Shown piece by piece: positions 1 to 11,942 of a DNA stretch of 64,000 nucleotides (its first letter is position 1; each line of letters begins with the position of its first letter). Under the pieces are notes generated by a model. The model ran no database searches and was not told where the DNA came from. It worked only from the letters and a program-made list of their open reading frames with translations. The translations under genes and the position numbers were made by a program. The DNA lies in assembly GCF_032854445.1 (NCBI RefSeq), contig NC_088303.1, forward strand, positions 4,907,501 through 4,971,500. Reading direction: 5' to 3'. The DNA comes from Liolophura sinensis. Lineage: Eukaryota; Mollusca; Polyplacophora; Chitonida; Chitonidae.

Positions 1-1310
1 ATCAACATGGGTCTCATATAGGATGTATGATCAAAATGGGTCTCCTGTAGGATGTATGATCAACATGGGTCTCATATAGGATGTATGATCAACATGGGTC
101 TCATGTAGGATGTATGATCAGCAAGGGGCCGGGGGAAGGATGTATGGTCAACATGGATCAGATATAGGATGTATGATCAACATGGGTCAGATGTAGGATG
201 TACGATCAACATGGTCTCCTGTAGGATGTATGATCAACATGGGTCTCATGTAGGATGTATGATCAGCATGGGTCAGATATAGGATGTATGGTCAACATGG
301 ATCAGATATAGGATGTATGATCAACATGGGTCAGATGTAGGATGTACGATCAACATGGGTCAGATGTAGGATGTATGATCAGCATAGGTCAAATGTAGGA
401 TGTATGATCAGCATGGGTCAGATGTAGGATGTATAATCAGTATGGGTCAGATGTAGGATGTAGGATCAGTATGGATCAGATGTAGGACCTATGGTCAGCA
501 TGGGTCTCATGTAGGATGTATGATCAAAATGGGTCTCTTGTAGGATGTATGATCAACATGGGTCTCATATAGGATGTATGATCAACATGGGTCTCATGTA
601 GGATGTATGATCAGCAAGGGGCCGGGGGAAGGATGTATGGTCAACATGGATCAGATATAGGATGTATGATCAACATGGGTCAGATGTAGGATGTACGATC
701 AACATGGTCTCCTGTAGGATGTATGATCAACATGGGTCTCATGTAGGATGTATGATCAGCATGGGTCAGATATAGGATGTATGGTCAACATGGATCAGAT
801 ATAGGATGTATGATCAACATGGGTCAGATGTAGGATGTACGATCAGCATAGGTCAAATGTAGGATGTATGATCAGCATGGGTCAGATGTAGGATGTATGA
901 TCAGTATGAGTCAGATGTAGGATGTATAATCAGCATGGGTCAGATGTAGGATGTAGGATCAGTATGGATCAGATGTAGGACCTATGGTCAGCATGGGTCT
1001 CATGTAGGATGTATGATCAGTATAGGTCACATGTAGGGCGTATGATTAGCATGGGTCAGATGTAGGATGTACGATCAGTATGGGTCAGATGTAGGATGTA
1101 TGATCAGTATGAGTCAAATGTAGGATGTATGATCAGTATGGGTCAGATGCAGGATGTAGGATCAGTATGGGTCACATGTAGGACAATGATCAGCATGGGT
1201 TAGATGCAGGACATATGATCAGCATGGGTCAGACGTAGGACGCATGATAAGCTTGGGTCAGATGTAGGACGCATGATCAGCATGGGTCAGATGTAGGACG
1301 AATCGTCAGC
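1..1310. repeat. 29-bp minisatellite array with higher-order structure
   Basis: About 44 tandem copies of a 29-bp unit, consensus near ATGGGTCAGATGTAGGATG followed by TATGATCAGC. Sub-variants alternate (GGTCTCAT versus GGTCAGAT). One aberrant unit with AAGGGGCCGGGGGAAGG occurs at about 121 and again at about 614, so a block of about 493 bp (17 units) has itself been duplicated. The array is cut by the left edge of the window. Units decay toward 1200-1310. Confidence 0.95.
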
Positions 1311-1595
1311 ATGGGTGATGATGATGACAATTGGCAAATGACCCAGTTTTTAGATGAACGACCAGATACCCTCGATTATGAGAATTACCTCGCACAACTC
1401 CGACTGGATGCAAACAGAATAGATAAGCTTCTGGGGGTGTGGGAAGGACCAAAATACTCACTGAGAATTGTATGTGCTGATGACTTCAAATTAATTCTTG
1501 GTGGGAAATGTGAAATGCGATACGCTTCCCACTACGTACGGGCCTACTGCTTACAGCCCACCACACCCGCCCTGCTACTGGATGCCATCTTGTAA
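1311..1595 (+). CDS. Unrecognised 94-residue open frame beside the minisatellite
   Basis: The frame starts inside the last minisatellite unit (Met-Gly-Asp4-Asn) and runs through unique sequence to a stop at 1593. The stretch from residue 12 has ordinary globular composition, with acidic and leucine-rich N-terminal half and a C-terminal half containing VWEGPKYSLRIVC and two further cysteines. I do not recognise a family. It may be an exon, a fragment of a mobile element, or chance; the Met-Asp start is satellite-derived, so if it is an exon its true 5' boundary probably lies at about 1325-1345. No clear splice sites or neighbours support it. Confidence 0.2.
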   Translation: MGDDDDNWQMTQFLDERPDTLDYENYLAQLRLDANRIDKLLGVWEGPKYSLRIVCADDFKLILGGKCEMRYASHYVRAYCLQPTTPALLLDAIL

Positions 1596-2605
1596 AGAAA
1601 AGAACACCCTTATTTCAGTTAATACTGGAAATTGAAAGCCGATCGCCTCTAGTCCTTATTGCAATAAGTGTCCTTTGTAAGAAAATGAAGCTCCTAAAAT
1701 AAATATAGATAGGGGGCTTATATACAAAATAAAGCATCTGGTTATACAAGTCAAAGATATCTGCTAATATATTTACAATGCAAATCTAAAAGTGATAGAA
1801 CTCTATTAACTGTAAAAAAAAGAAGAAACTGAAGGCTCCAGACATTTAAGAGCTCAAGGTCCAACTACCCGAAGATGACCCCCCTTCCACCCGTCTTCAA
1901 CCCACTCACCCTCGCCAACACAGATTTTGTACCCGTATCTCTCATGTGCTTTAGTGTACCATTATTAGTCGCTCACAAGAAAATCACAAAGAAAAGAGTA
2001 CAGTCAAAGAAATCCTTCAAAGTTCCGTTATTTTATTAATGATTAAAAAGGCCGTCTGCTGATTTATTTCTGTTGATTTGAGGACAACAATTAAACCCAT
2101 CATATCATTAATAAATCATTAATAGATTTGTTTTATATAACCTAATTTGAGAGAAATTCGCCACCTGGTCATTTGTGCAGGAAGGAGTGGTAATTGAACA
2201 GGAGTCGGAAGGGTGTAAATAGTTTTCCGTTCACGGTTGTCTGATGTAGGTCATTGTGCGCTTAGTTCATAAGTTTGTGAGGGCATAAGAATGTTTGCAC
2301 CTGTCTGGTAGTGGTCGCTGAAATATTTGGGAAAATAATCATAGAAGTCAACAAGGGATATATTGTAATATATAGATGGTCTGGGATATTTTTGTTCGCA
2401 GTGTTAAATGGATGAAAGTTCCTACAAATCCATGAAGAAAAAAATTGTTATGTGACCCGTGGGGCTAATCTATGCAATTGCGCAGATTTGTATTAAAAAA
2501 CATTCGGACATTGTATTAAGTCTTGACATTGATACAGGTATAATAAAACTATTTTGTGAAGTATAGTAAAAGCATTATAGGCAATGTTATTCTGTTAATA
2601 CAACG
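1596..2605. other. AT-rich stretch without recognisable gene
   Basis: Only short frames and AT-rich sequence are seen. No repeat, RNA gene or domain was recognised. Confidence 0.5.
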
Positions 2606-2689
2606 TAACAATTAAGCCAGTCAGACCGGTTTGCTGTTACATGCTTGCTCTGAAGTAGTCCTCAGAATCGATCGTTCGGTCTGCTTTGT
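2606..2689. repeat. 84-bp direct repeat, left copy
   Basis: Begins TAACAATTAAGCCAGTCAGA and ends TCGGTCTGCTTTGT. By eye it is identical over 84 bp to the copy at 3496-3579, in the same orientation, offset 890 bp. It contains a short internal inverted pair (CAGACCG and CGGTCTG). It lacks the TG...CA ends of a typical LTR. Confidence 0.9.
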
Positions 2690-3495
2690 CTCTTTACCAG
2701 ATAGAATTTGGATTTAGTGAGCTGTCACGTATAAATGACAAAGGGATTTCTAGCATTTCACCAGTCACCGGATGCGCAGTGGTAATTTTGACCCTGTATG
2801 ACCGGAGGGTTTCAACCAGTGAAATCGCGGGAATTCGACCGATTGCACCAATTGCGAATGTGTGTAATTGTTTTGTCTCGTGTAACCAAAATCCAGATAT
2901 CGACTCGGGAAGGGATGCTAGACCTATGTCTCCGTGGATAGCACAATGTCGTGGCAAACGGTAAAATGTGGTAATTTTGATTCAACTTCACAAATGTAAC
3001 TTAGAATACAGTCATTCCCCTAAAACATGACCCTCTTTTGAAGTTGTACGTAAATCAAATGAATGCACTCAATTCCGTGAGCAAATGGCAACATGGCATC
3101 ATCTCTGCCTATGAATTGAATGTTTGGTCTTACAGGAATTTGCCCACCTTTACCCATTGTTTGTGGAGCCTTGGTCGATGGCCGTTAGCGCAGTCCAATG
3201 TTCATTACGGTGAGCATATCTGTACGTCTATACGCACAGCTCTTCGCCGTGTTCATGCGCCTGTATCGTGTATACCTGTGGCCTGACTGCAGCAAAGAAC
3301 GCATTATTCATTGGTTATAGAAACATAAACTGATCCCAAAATCAACAGATTTTACCCGTTCTTCTTGCATAAGATGCGAAAATGGCGACAGATGCGTCCC
3401 CTGTTGAACAACGACAAATGGAAGTAAAGTAAAGCAAATGTCGTATAGAGACCAAAAAAGAACAGTTCTCATAAATCGTTGAATGGCCTTCAGCC
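2690..3495. other. 806-bp segment bracketed by the 84-bp repeats
   Basis: Open frames of 80-92 residues lie on both strands (2686-2964 plus, 2694-2957 minus, 3038-3286 plus). None has a recognised motif. The bracketing repeats suggest one mobile or duplicated unit, but no coding function can be assigned. Confidence 0.5.
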
Positions 3496-3579
3496 TAACA
3501 ATTAAGCCAGTCAGACCGGTTTGCTGTTACATGCTTGCTCTGAAGTAGTCCTCAGAATCGATCGTTCGGTCTGCTTTGT
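3496..3579. repeat. 84-bp direct repeat, right copy
   Basis: Same sequence and orientation as 2606-2689. Sequence diverges immediately on both sides, so the repeat boundaries are sharp. Confidence 0.9.
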
Positions 3580-5067
3580 GTCCTGGGGTCACGTTTAAAC
3601 AATTTAGACGTGATTTTTTTTTCATGTATGCTGCCTTTTTATAAGATTTGATGTCTTCATTAAGAAAAATTGAGAGAAGTTAGGACAGAGTGTTTAAAAA
3701 AGTCGCGAATCATTTTCCAGAATTGACGAGATTTTATTTATTAATTTATCTGATCTTTGATCTAAACCACCGACCTTTGGCATATTACTGACCAACTGTC
3801 GCGCGTGTGAGGTATGCAGATACGACTACCATGTTGGAAAACAAAAGGTCTTCAACGAAAGTCACAGTGCGCAAACGGCCATATTGGCCCGTCGAACGCT
3901 TTTTGTCACCAGGCCCCACGAACGATGAGAGCCGGGGAATCTACAAATTCCTAGTCCAAGGCAGGGTTTGAACCTGCACCACCGGCAATGAGAATTAAGA
4001 GTAGATTTCTATAGCATCGTCCATGCATGAAGAAAATAACACCATGTCATGCCCAAGTTTCTCAGTTTAAACGCATTTGACACCATTGTAACAAAGAAAG
4101 AGCACGGGCATATCTTCTCCTCTACGGAGTTTCACATTTATGCTTTTTGTAAAGGCATCATAATCGGAGAGGTAAAACCGTAAAGAAATGGCTTGTTCAA
4201 TTCCCAAACAGCGATAACCCTCACATTAGATCAAACAAAAAAAACACAAGCACTCTTTTGTAAAAACACAATACATATAATTGAACAATCTACTGCAAAC
4301 AGTACGACCTTTAACAATTTATACAAATTAATGTGAATAACAAACAACATACAAGTTCTTACGGAAATTACAGTAGTCACATCTCTGCATGGCCTAGCAC
4401 CAGGTGGCTTCTTCAGCTTCTCTCTTCATACACAGGGGCAACCAATGGTAAACCACACACCGATTCACCTCATGTCCGATAAGTTCTTTCTAACCAAATG
4501 GCTGCGGTCCGAAACTGGTGTCAACTTTGACTCATACCTCTGGCGCACACTTAACATGCAAGGTATATTCCACTGGGTAATGGCACACCCGCTCCGTATT
4601 CAGGACACGAAGAACCATTTCTAAACAAGGCGTCCATTACACTCGTCTTTTCAGGTTTAACGCGTATGTGCCATCTAGAAACGATAACATTTTCAAGACC
4701 CATAAGTGTGCTGAAGGGAAAATGACTGCTGCGATGACTTTGAGATGAATTTGGATCTCGTGTGTCCTTACCGAATGGAATATACCTGGGGTGTTGCGTG
4801 TGCGATCGAACTGAGAGGTAAGAGCCAAAGTTAACACCAGCTTAGGACCGCACCTATTGTAAAGGACTTGTATGACATGGCGTGAATCGGTATATGGTTT
4901 ACCGTTGGTCGCTCCTGTCGCTACGATACCCACCAGGCCAGTATAAACAGAGGAAATTAAGTAGCCACCTGGGGCTATTCCGGTCCAAACACAAGTAATC
5001 TCAGTGGCAAGTCTCAGTACACAGGAATAGGTAAATCCACAAGTCTTCAAACATACAAAGGTATAAA
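3580..5067. other. Mostly unannotatable; possible old antisense SINE at 3830-3995
   Basis: Around 3960-3990 the plus strand reads CAGGGTTTGAACCTGCACC, the reverse of a tRNA B-box-like GGTTCAAACCC, which hints at an old minus-strand tRNA-derived SINE. A 168-residue minus-strand frame (4637-5143) has no recognised motif. Nothing else is supported. Confidence 0.3.
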
Positions 5068-5835
5068 CGAAGGTTCTCATATAAATATGACTACATGCAA
5101 AAACTATTAAAGAGTAATCCCCATCAGACACGATCTTTCTCATTCATTAAACGGTGTATTAATGATCTGCTGGCTTTAAACAATCCGTATATAGCAAGGG
5201 CTGTGAAAGACATTTATCCACCTTCGCTGGATTTAAAGGAAACCACAGATTCTCCAGATGGTACATCTTATCTGGACCCATATTTGTACTAAGACCAAAA
5301 CCATCTCCTCACCTGCAGACTTTACGACAAGAGGAATAGTTTCAATTTTGACAATGTAAATTTGCCTTACTTGCACATCAAAGGTCCTGCATATGACGTG
5401 CACATATCTCGGCACATATCTCCATCAAAAGTCTTCACTCCAAGTGTCTGACGTTTTACAATGAGTATAGTTCATTTTGTAAGTAAATATGGACGGAATC
5501 TCTGGCGCTCTGCTCCATGATTGTGTCTAATTTCACTTAACCTGGGGCTAGGGGCATTATATTCATCATGTTGAATTAGATCACCACGCTGGATATATGA
5601 ACAAGTGAGATACATATTTTATTATCAACAACTGATATTCTACCATGGTACGCGATTTCACTTAGTCGCCGAGAACATACCTTGCATCTTTCCTTCATCA
5701 CAGAAAACGGTTCACTGCTTCTGTTTGCGTGATTCCGTCCTATTTTCATACTTATATATTTTCTTAGTTCTTTGGTGGTTGGTATTATATGTCGTTTGCG
5801 ATTATTCACCTGGAACGTTCTTGAGGTTGACGGCT
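5068..5835 (+). mobile_element. Reverse-transcriptase-bearing element, 3' fragment, copy 1
   Basis: Plus-strand frames at 5095-5292 and, after a stop, 5293-5450 resemble the C-terminal part of a reverse transcriptase from an invertebrate retroelement. A short stretch reads LDLKETTDSPDGTSYLDPY, followed by LYDKRNSFNFDNVNLPYL. The stop codon at about 5290 and later frame breaks show it is dead. The catalytic YxDD is degraded here (KRCINDLLALNN at the expected place). The noncoding sequence to about 5835 is shared with the copy at 12365-13290, so both derive from one family. The class is unresolved; a Penelope-like or non-LTR type is possible. Confidence 0.6.
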
Positions 5836-5839
5836 GAAT

Positions 5840-5990
5840 ATTATTTATTTATTTCATTGGTGGTTTACGCCGTACTCAAGAATATTTCACTTATACGAAG
5901 GCGGCAAGCATAATGGTGGGTGGAAACCGGGCAGAGCCCGGGGGAAACCCACGACCATCCGCAGGTTGCTGCAGACCTTCCCACGTCGAC
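5840..5990 (-). mobile_element. tRNA-derived SINE, 3' part
   Basis: Plus strand shows the reverse of the family tail: TATTTATTTATTTC, then GGTTTACGCCGTACTCAAG, AATATTTCACTTATACGA and CCCGGGGGAAACCCACGACC. The tRNA-like head is missing or too diverged. It sits exactly at the 3' limit of the retroelement fragment to its left. Confidence 0.85.
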
Positions 5991-8582
5991 ACATAGATGC
6001 ACCTTCCTTATGGAAAGTGGCTAGGTAAAGAACCATGTCTTTGTCGGACGCTAAGAATCCAGTGTTCGGGTCTTGGCACAAAATGACCCCTAAAGTAACG
6101 CCACCTCCAGTGGAATTGGTATAAAAGTACGTTTGAAGGCTCAATCACAAGAATACTGAGCGACACTCGATGAGTGATCGTACTTAAAAATAGAGCTTTC
6201 AAAATCAACTGCAACAAATTGCACGAAGACTTACAATAATTCTCATTTGATTCTTGAAACGACGCCCTATTTAATAAATAGACAAAGCAAATACATTGAC
6301 AGGGAGCATCCAGAAAAATCGCACAAACTGGGTTTGAGCGTATACACCGCCAGATCTAGATCAAAAGCTGGCCTGGTTAGCTTTAAGCCTGGTGAGTTCA
6401 TTCCCAAAGTGTAACGGGGTCACAACATCCCGGGTATTTAATATTTTTTATATTTATACATTACAAATTTTCGTATTTCCCTGGATTCACGCTCACCGTA
6501 TAACAGGGAGGGCTATGTGTTGGTCAGTCTGGTATATAAATATATCGTCTGAGACTAAGGCGTCACGTCTGATGTTCTCGGGTGTCATGTTCAGTGAGGG
6601 GATATGCACTGTTAGGCCTATTCTGCTAGAACTGCCTAACCTGAATATACGCATGCACAGCGTAAAGCAAAGGTATGATTCTAAATTACGTAAACTATTA
6701 CAGTTTTCTAGTGAGTTTTTTTTCCATCTTTTAGTTTATGTTTATAGTTTTCAAGTCGTTGGATGCCTTTGGAAACATTTTGAATGGCCTTATAGAATTT
6801 TAATGGGCAAATGACGAATGACGTGGTCACTGCGCAGCTCGTAATAACTGATCTTCTCCCGGGTTAATTCACGCCAAACCCCGTCCAGTATTGGATTATG
6901 TTTTCATTGCTCTGTTGATGATTGTTGACATTTAAATGGAAGTGTTACCTTTCCAGTGATGTTATTGACATTTACACTTGTATTTTTTCTCCCTAACATT
7001 AGAAGAGTAATCGATTGGAGCCGGTGAAAGTACAACTACGATATTTCATCCGATCTCATATTTTAGATCGAAGCAAACCACCATCAATCACTGATCCAGA
7101 GAAAATAAACTCCATAAGGTGGGTAATATCTCTCAACCATCCCCATTTTATCGCATACAGGAATGCCTTAAAGATTTTCCTCCGTGAATACTGAATTTCC
7201 GTGAATTCCGAGGCGGGCAGTGTGCCAGTATGTTGATACCATAATCCGTGAGATCTACTTATAGAGCAAACCGATATGTTCTGTTAATGACACAAGATGG
7301 CAGACTACTGTGGGTGCACATTGGGGTGGACGATACAATGAATAACGAGGCTATGCCGGGGTCGTCTTCTTCATTTCAACATTAACAGACATATATGGTA
7401 ATTATATGAGCATTCATATCTCTCTTTACCACGTGTAACTTTAAACCCCGGTTATAATTTGTTTTCTCTTTTTCATTCAAATAAATGTCACCATTACGAT
7501 AGAAAAATTTAACCTCATGCTTTCAAGATTCTTACAGTTGTGTTTTTGTATTTACATTTCATTTTTCATCTCTTCGTTTAAATGTAAATTGTTTATCTTT
7601 TACAATCTATTTTATACAGTATATACTACTTGTGTAGCGAACAAGAATACAAATAAGCTAATATTGTCGTACTTATACTTGCTACAAATCATCAAATGTA
7701 CCCGATGTATGAAACTTGTACAGGTGTTATAATAATACTGTGGATTATAAGCACCTGCATGTCACTGCCAAGCGGAAACTCATAAGGGGCAACATTCTAA
7801 CCACCAAGATTTGGAGTGGATTTATCGGCTTACACGCGAGGAAGACATGTAGACATAAATGGTGGGTACTGGATACGGCGTATTGCCTCAATTACATTAT
7901 CGTGTGACTCACCATATCCTTGGAAATCTTGACGGTCAACGACGACTTTCTGATATTGTGCTGGGATTTCTTTCATGATTTATTAATTGGTGTCTTACCC
8001 AATCATTTCGGATTTCCCGGTGTATGCAAGTCTCAAATGCATTACCTTAAGATCAGCAATAATGAGGGCTTAAAACTTTAATGATGGAAATGTAGGACTT
8101 GATGTGTTTGGAAATACCTTAGTTGACCGATGATTTTTCCTTAGGTTTTACTTCAGTGGACGTGCACGATATGACAGTCTGGTCGGATCACATTGTCTGG
8201 CCTCTGGTGAAGCTTCACAGCCCTAGTGTGTACACAGATCCTACGAACAGACCACGGAATCAAAGCTGTCCACTTACAGGTAGTCAAACTATTCATTAGA
8301 GACGACGCACTTTCCCCCCTGCACAAGACAGACATGCCCTATCTCTCACGAGCAACTCTTCAGTGGTGTTCAGCAACGAGTCACGTGTCAACTCCTGTGT
8401 CCTTTTGGTTACCTAGTAACTCCTAGTAACCCTTCTGTCTCAGTCTCACGGATCGCTAATCTCCATCTCAGATCAAAGGATAGGTCTTTTAAAACTAGGC
8501 AAGAATCCTTACCGGAAACAAATGAGAGCGTCGTTATGAGAGAAGATTTTATAAACAAAGTATTAGTGAAATTTTTGTGTCA
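5991..8582. other. No gene recognised
   Basis: Frames up to 140 residues (6392-6814 plus) are AT-rich and hydrophobic with no motif. No RNA gene or strong repeat was recognised. Confidence 0.5.
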
Positions 8583-8930
8583 TGAGAGGAATGAAAGAGT
8601 TAAGACCCCGAATACAAGGCAAAATCTGGACATCAGTATAGGAATGAAAGGGTTAGGATCTGAAAGAGGCTTACAAGGCAAAAGCTGGAATTCAACACAT
8701 TAGTGAACGGGTTAATATTTTAGATATCTGGACATCGATGTGTGAACTTGAAGGTTATCATTTTAAATACAGTATAAAGGTGCAAGGCAAAAGCTGGAAA
8801 TGAACATAAGAGTGACAGTTTAAATATTCTAAATACAAAGCAAAATTTGGACTTCAAGATAGGAATAATAGATTATAAATACAATGCAAACTTTGAATAT
8901 CAACATAGGAATGAAAGGGTTAATGTTCTC
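8583..8930. repeat. Degenerate 50-60-bp tandem array
   Basis: About six imperfect units built on GGAATGAAAGGGTTA, then AATACAAGGCAAAA, then CTGGA followed by ACATCA. Spacing between units varies from about 50 to 65 bp and units are heavily diverged, so this is an old array. Confidence 0.75.
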
Positions 8931-10425
8931 CACACACTTCAACTCCCCGAAGTGCCGAACGTCATTTGACAGACAAACAGATTAAGCCTGTCTAAATTCT
9001 TCTCTCAAGGGACACACAGCTAACTGTATGATCGTATCAGCCATTGTGAAGGAGAATTCTCCCGCGTAGTTTGAAAAGATGTAAAGAAACAAATGATTCA
9101 ACATTGGAAGTAAATTAGTTCTTCACGGCCCATGATACTTGTGACTAGTCTCACTAGTATCTTAGTGAGCATAAATTTACATTTTCTTATAAGTCTTGTT
9201 TTGTTGTGATTTGTGTTATTCTGCTGAAATTTATTTCCTTGGTAGAAAGTGAAAATATCATTCAGTGAATGCCTACTCCCAACCACCGGTGGATTTCACG
9301 GCTGGAGATGATTGCTGTTTATGATGACAGTACTAAATGTTCAGTTATACTTTGGAATTGATCTGGAAATTGTGTTTTAATGAAGCTCATTATATTTATA
9401 ATAATTTCAGCGACATTTAATACGGTACTCTTCCAACCAAGCCACTGATTTGAAACAGTGGTGGTAATCACTGAAATGTATCACTAAAAGTCCGATCATA
9501 GGAGAATGAGTATTTAATACGATACATCAGCCGATAAACCTTCGTCTCCGTACAGCCAGCATCTTTAATCATGTCCTAACGGAGATTGGGGAAGATTACA
9601 AGCTGCGCCATTTTCGGATAGGGCTCAGGTTGACGAGGATATGTAATGGGTAGAGGTCAAATACGGTCCCACAATCGTTTGCTGTTGACCATTATTCCCG
9701 GGGACTTGAATTAATCTATGGTTTAAGCTAAACCCTTCCATTGCCGGCTCTAGCATAAAACTCCTCTCTAAAGCTCATCTAATCGTGGGGATATTTTGGT
9801 CTATCTACCACGTTCTGCATTTCAATTTGCATATTTATGAGAACTTGTTTTGTTTTCTCGGGAAGTCAGGAAATTACAACTCACAAAAAGAATCCCACGT
9901 GACGAGGCATATTGTAAAAATTAATATAGACCTCAGGAACAGTATGATGATAACAATTTGGTAGCTTAATAGGGTAGTTTTGTGGCAAAATCCAAAATGT
10001 TACGTGGGTAAGAGCGCTATAGCTTGTGTTCTGTGAAACAATGAAAGTGTGTCATGCGCTTTAATACCCGATATAGCCTACTTGGACTTTCCATGGTTTA
10101 CAATGGGTGTTTCTTGTACACGAATGAAACTCACTATACCGTTGAGAATCAAACTAAACCAAAACCGTAAACCACTCACAGAACGATGAGATATCTAACC
10201 CTTATGGGCGAGAAAATTCCTCTCAGTCATTGTGGGAGGTGACTGGCGTTTCTTCAACTTACACCCGTCTCATGAATATTTTACTTATATAACAGAGGGC
10301 ATAACAAGAAATGGGATAGAATCCAATAACAAACCACCACCCTTCGTCAGGTACCTGACAAACTTCCTGACAACAAGTCATAACTCAACCAGGTCGAATG
10401 TGCGCCTGACTGGATAAAGTGCACG
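8931..10425. other. No gene recognised; weak SINE-tail resemblance at 10250-10310
   Basis: 10255-10310 (CTCATGAATATTTTACTTATATAACA) resembles the reverse of the local SINE tail but is too diverged to call. The rest is unremarkable AT-rich sequence. Confidence 0.4.
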
Positions 10426-10610
10426 GGATGTCCAGCAGAAACTATTTAGCCCACTCGACAAGCAAGGGACAAGGACCCTGGATATCCACAGAAGCTATTA
10501 GCCCACACGACAAACAAGGGACAAGGACTCGGGATATGCAGCAGAAGTAATTAGCCCACACGACAAACAAGGGTTTTGAAGCTATTACCCCACACGACAA
10601 GCAAGGTACA
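10426..10610. repeat. 53-bp tandem repeat, about 3.5 copies
   Basis: Units share TTAGCCCACACGACAAACAA then GGGACAAGGACTCGGGATAT. AGCCC anchors fall at about 10448, 10500 and 10553, giving a 53-bp period, with a shortened last unit. Confidence 0.85.
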
Positions 10611-10904
10611 CATTAGTATCGAGGGTAGGGCAGCTTGTTTGCTGCTCGTGCTATCACAACTGATGCATATGTGTAACACGCAATAGCGAGGGATGGGCGC
10701 CTTTCAATTCTTGGAACGTTGTTCAGAGAGACTTAACTCTTCTAACGATCGGGTCATCCTACAGCATTGTTTTAGAATTTCAGAAGAGCACAGCTCAAAT
10801 CGCCAAGAAATGGAAAAAATCATGAAGTAACTTTGTAGCTATAGCCTCCTGAAATGTTCACCCTGTTTATTTTTATATCTAATTTTCAACTTCTCGTGTT
10901 ACTG

Positions 10905-11078
10905 TGAGTTCAACTCCTGCTCAGGCTGGTTTCATCTTAAGTTGTACATAGTCTGCTAGTTGAGGGGGTTTCCCCACGGTCACTGCCCGCTTTCTTCCCA
11001 CCATAATTCTGGCCCCCGGTGATATAAGTACATTGTTCTTGATAACGGCTTAAAACACCAAACAAAAAATAAATGAAA
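10905..11078 (+). mobile_element. tRNA-derived SINE, 5'-truncated and diverged
   Basis: Starts in GTGAGTTCAACTCCTGCTCA and ends in GATATAAGTACATTGTTCTTG, GGCTTAAAACACCAAAC and an A/T-rich AAATAAATGAAATAAA tail. This matches the order of the better copies at 43234 and 51181. Divergence is high, so the insertion is old. Confidence 0.8.
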
Positions 11079-11229
11079 TAAATTTAACTTTTCGTCTGCC
11101 TAAAGGTCTCGTTGATCATATTTGGTGGGTTTTTTGTTGGGGTGGGGTAGGCTTGGGTTTGGTGGTGCGGAGAGTGTTGAGGTGGGGATTCACAAACCCA
11201 GGCTCGAACAGGGAATCTACAAGTGTAGA

Positions 11230-11445
11230 TTTGTACATAAAACCAACCTTTTCCAGAGGACAAACTAACCAACCTTCTGCAGCGGACAAACCGACCTTTT
11301 CCAGGAGACAAAATCAACCTTTTCCAGGAGACAATACCAACATTTTCCAGAAGACAAAACCAAATTTTTTCAAAAGACAAATCCAACTTTTCCAGAAGAC
11401 AAAACCATCCTTTTCCAGAGACAAAACTAACTTTTGGCAAACGGA
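11230..11445. repeat. 22-23-bp minisatellite, about 9 copies
   Basis: Unit near CAACCTTTTCCAGAAGACAA followed by AAC. It creates long open frames on both strands, such as 11084-11458 minus and 11153-11485 plus, which should not be read as genes. Confidence 0.9.
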
Positions 11446-11599
11446 CAAATCTAGCCATTTAAGAGGGACGAAAAAGAGTAAATAAATATAAATCATGTGG
11501 TATATAAAATAATAGATTATATGCCTTGTTGGCATCGGGCTTTGACTATATATGACAATCTGTGCAAAGAGGATTGGAAGCTTGCGTGACTTCAGCAGC

Positions 11600-11800
11600 A
11601 ATTTTCCTGGCCCACCTGAATGTCTTTGATCGCACGTCAATGTCTTTGATCACACTCGAATGTCTTTGATCATATTAATCACACATGAATCCTTTATTCC
11701 CACTTGAATATACTTTATCACGCTTAGATGTCTCTGACCACTCTCCAATGCCCTTGGACACCTTGAATATTTGTGCTAAGGCATGGATGTTTTCGATCAC
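11600..11800. repeat. Degenerate 20-27-bp repeat, GAATGTCTTTGATCACAC type
   Basis: GAATGTCTTTGATCACAC and variants (TCAATGTCTTTGATC, TAGATGTCTCTGACCAC, CCAATGCCCTTGGACAC) recur at irregular spacing. It is unrelated to the 23-bp array just upstream. Confidence 0.7.
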
Positions 11801-11886
11801 TTGAATGACTCCGATACACAGGTCACACTCAGTGCTAATACATGGTTACATGTGAATGTCTTCCGGATAAGAGATTGAGTCAAAAC

Positions 11887-11942
11887 GGGAAGGGGGAGGG
11901 GGGGGGGTGGGGTGGGGGGGGGGGGGGGGGGGGGGGGGGGGG
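11887..11942 (+). repeat. Long poly-G tract
   Basis: About 56 bp almost entirely G with two T interruptions and one A near its left end. It is capable of G-quadruplex formation. Its exact length is likely to be unreliable in any assembly. Confidence 0.95.

Noticed and set aside
1-1310. CRISPR-like regular spacing
   Set aside because: The 29-bp units abut with no variable spacers and themselves vary; the window is eukaryotic. It is a minisatellite.
4637-5143. 168-residue minus-strand frame
   Set aside because: No domain, no splice or start context, and it overlaps the plus-strand retroelement fragment; likely a chance frame.
11084-11640. Three overlapping frames of 108-124 residues
   Set aside because: Generated by the 23-bp minisatellite; the Phe/Trp/Leu and Gln/Lys/Thr repeats mirror the DNA repeat.
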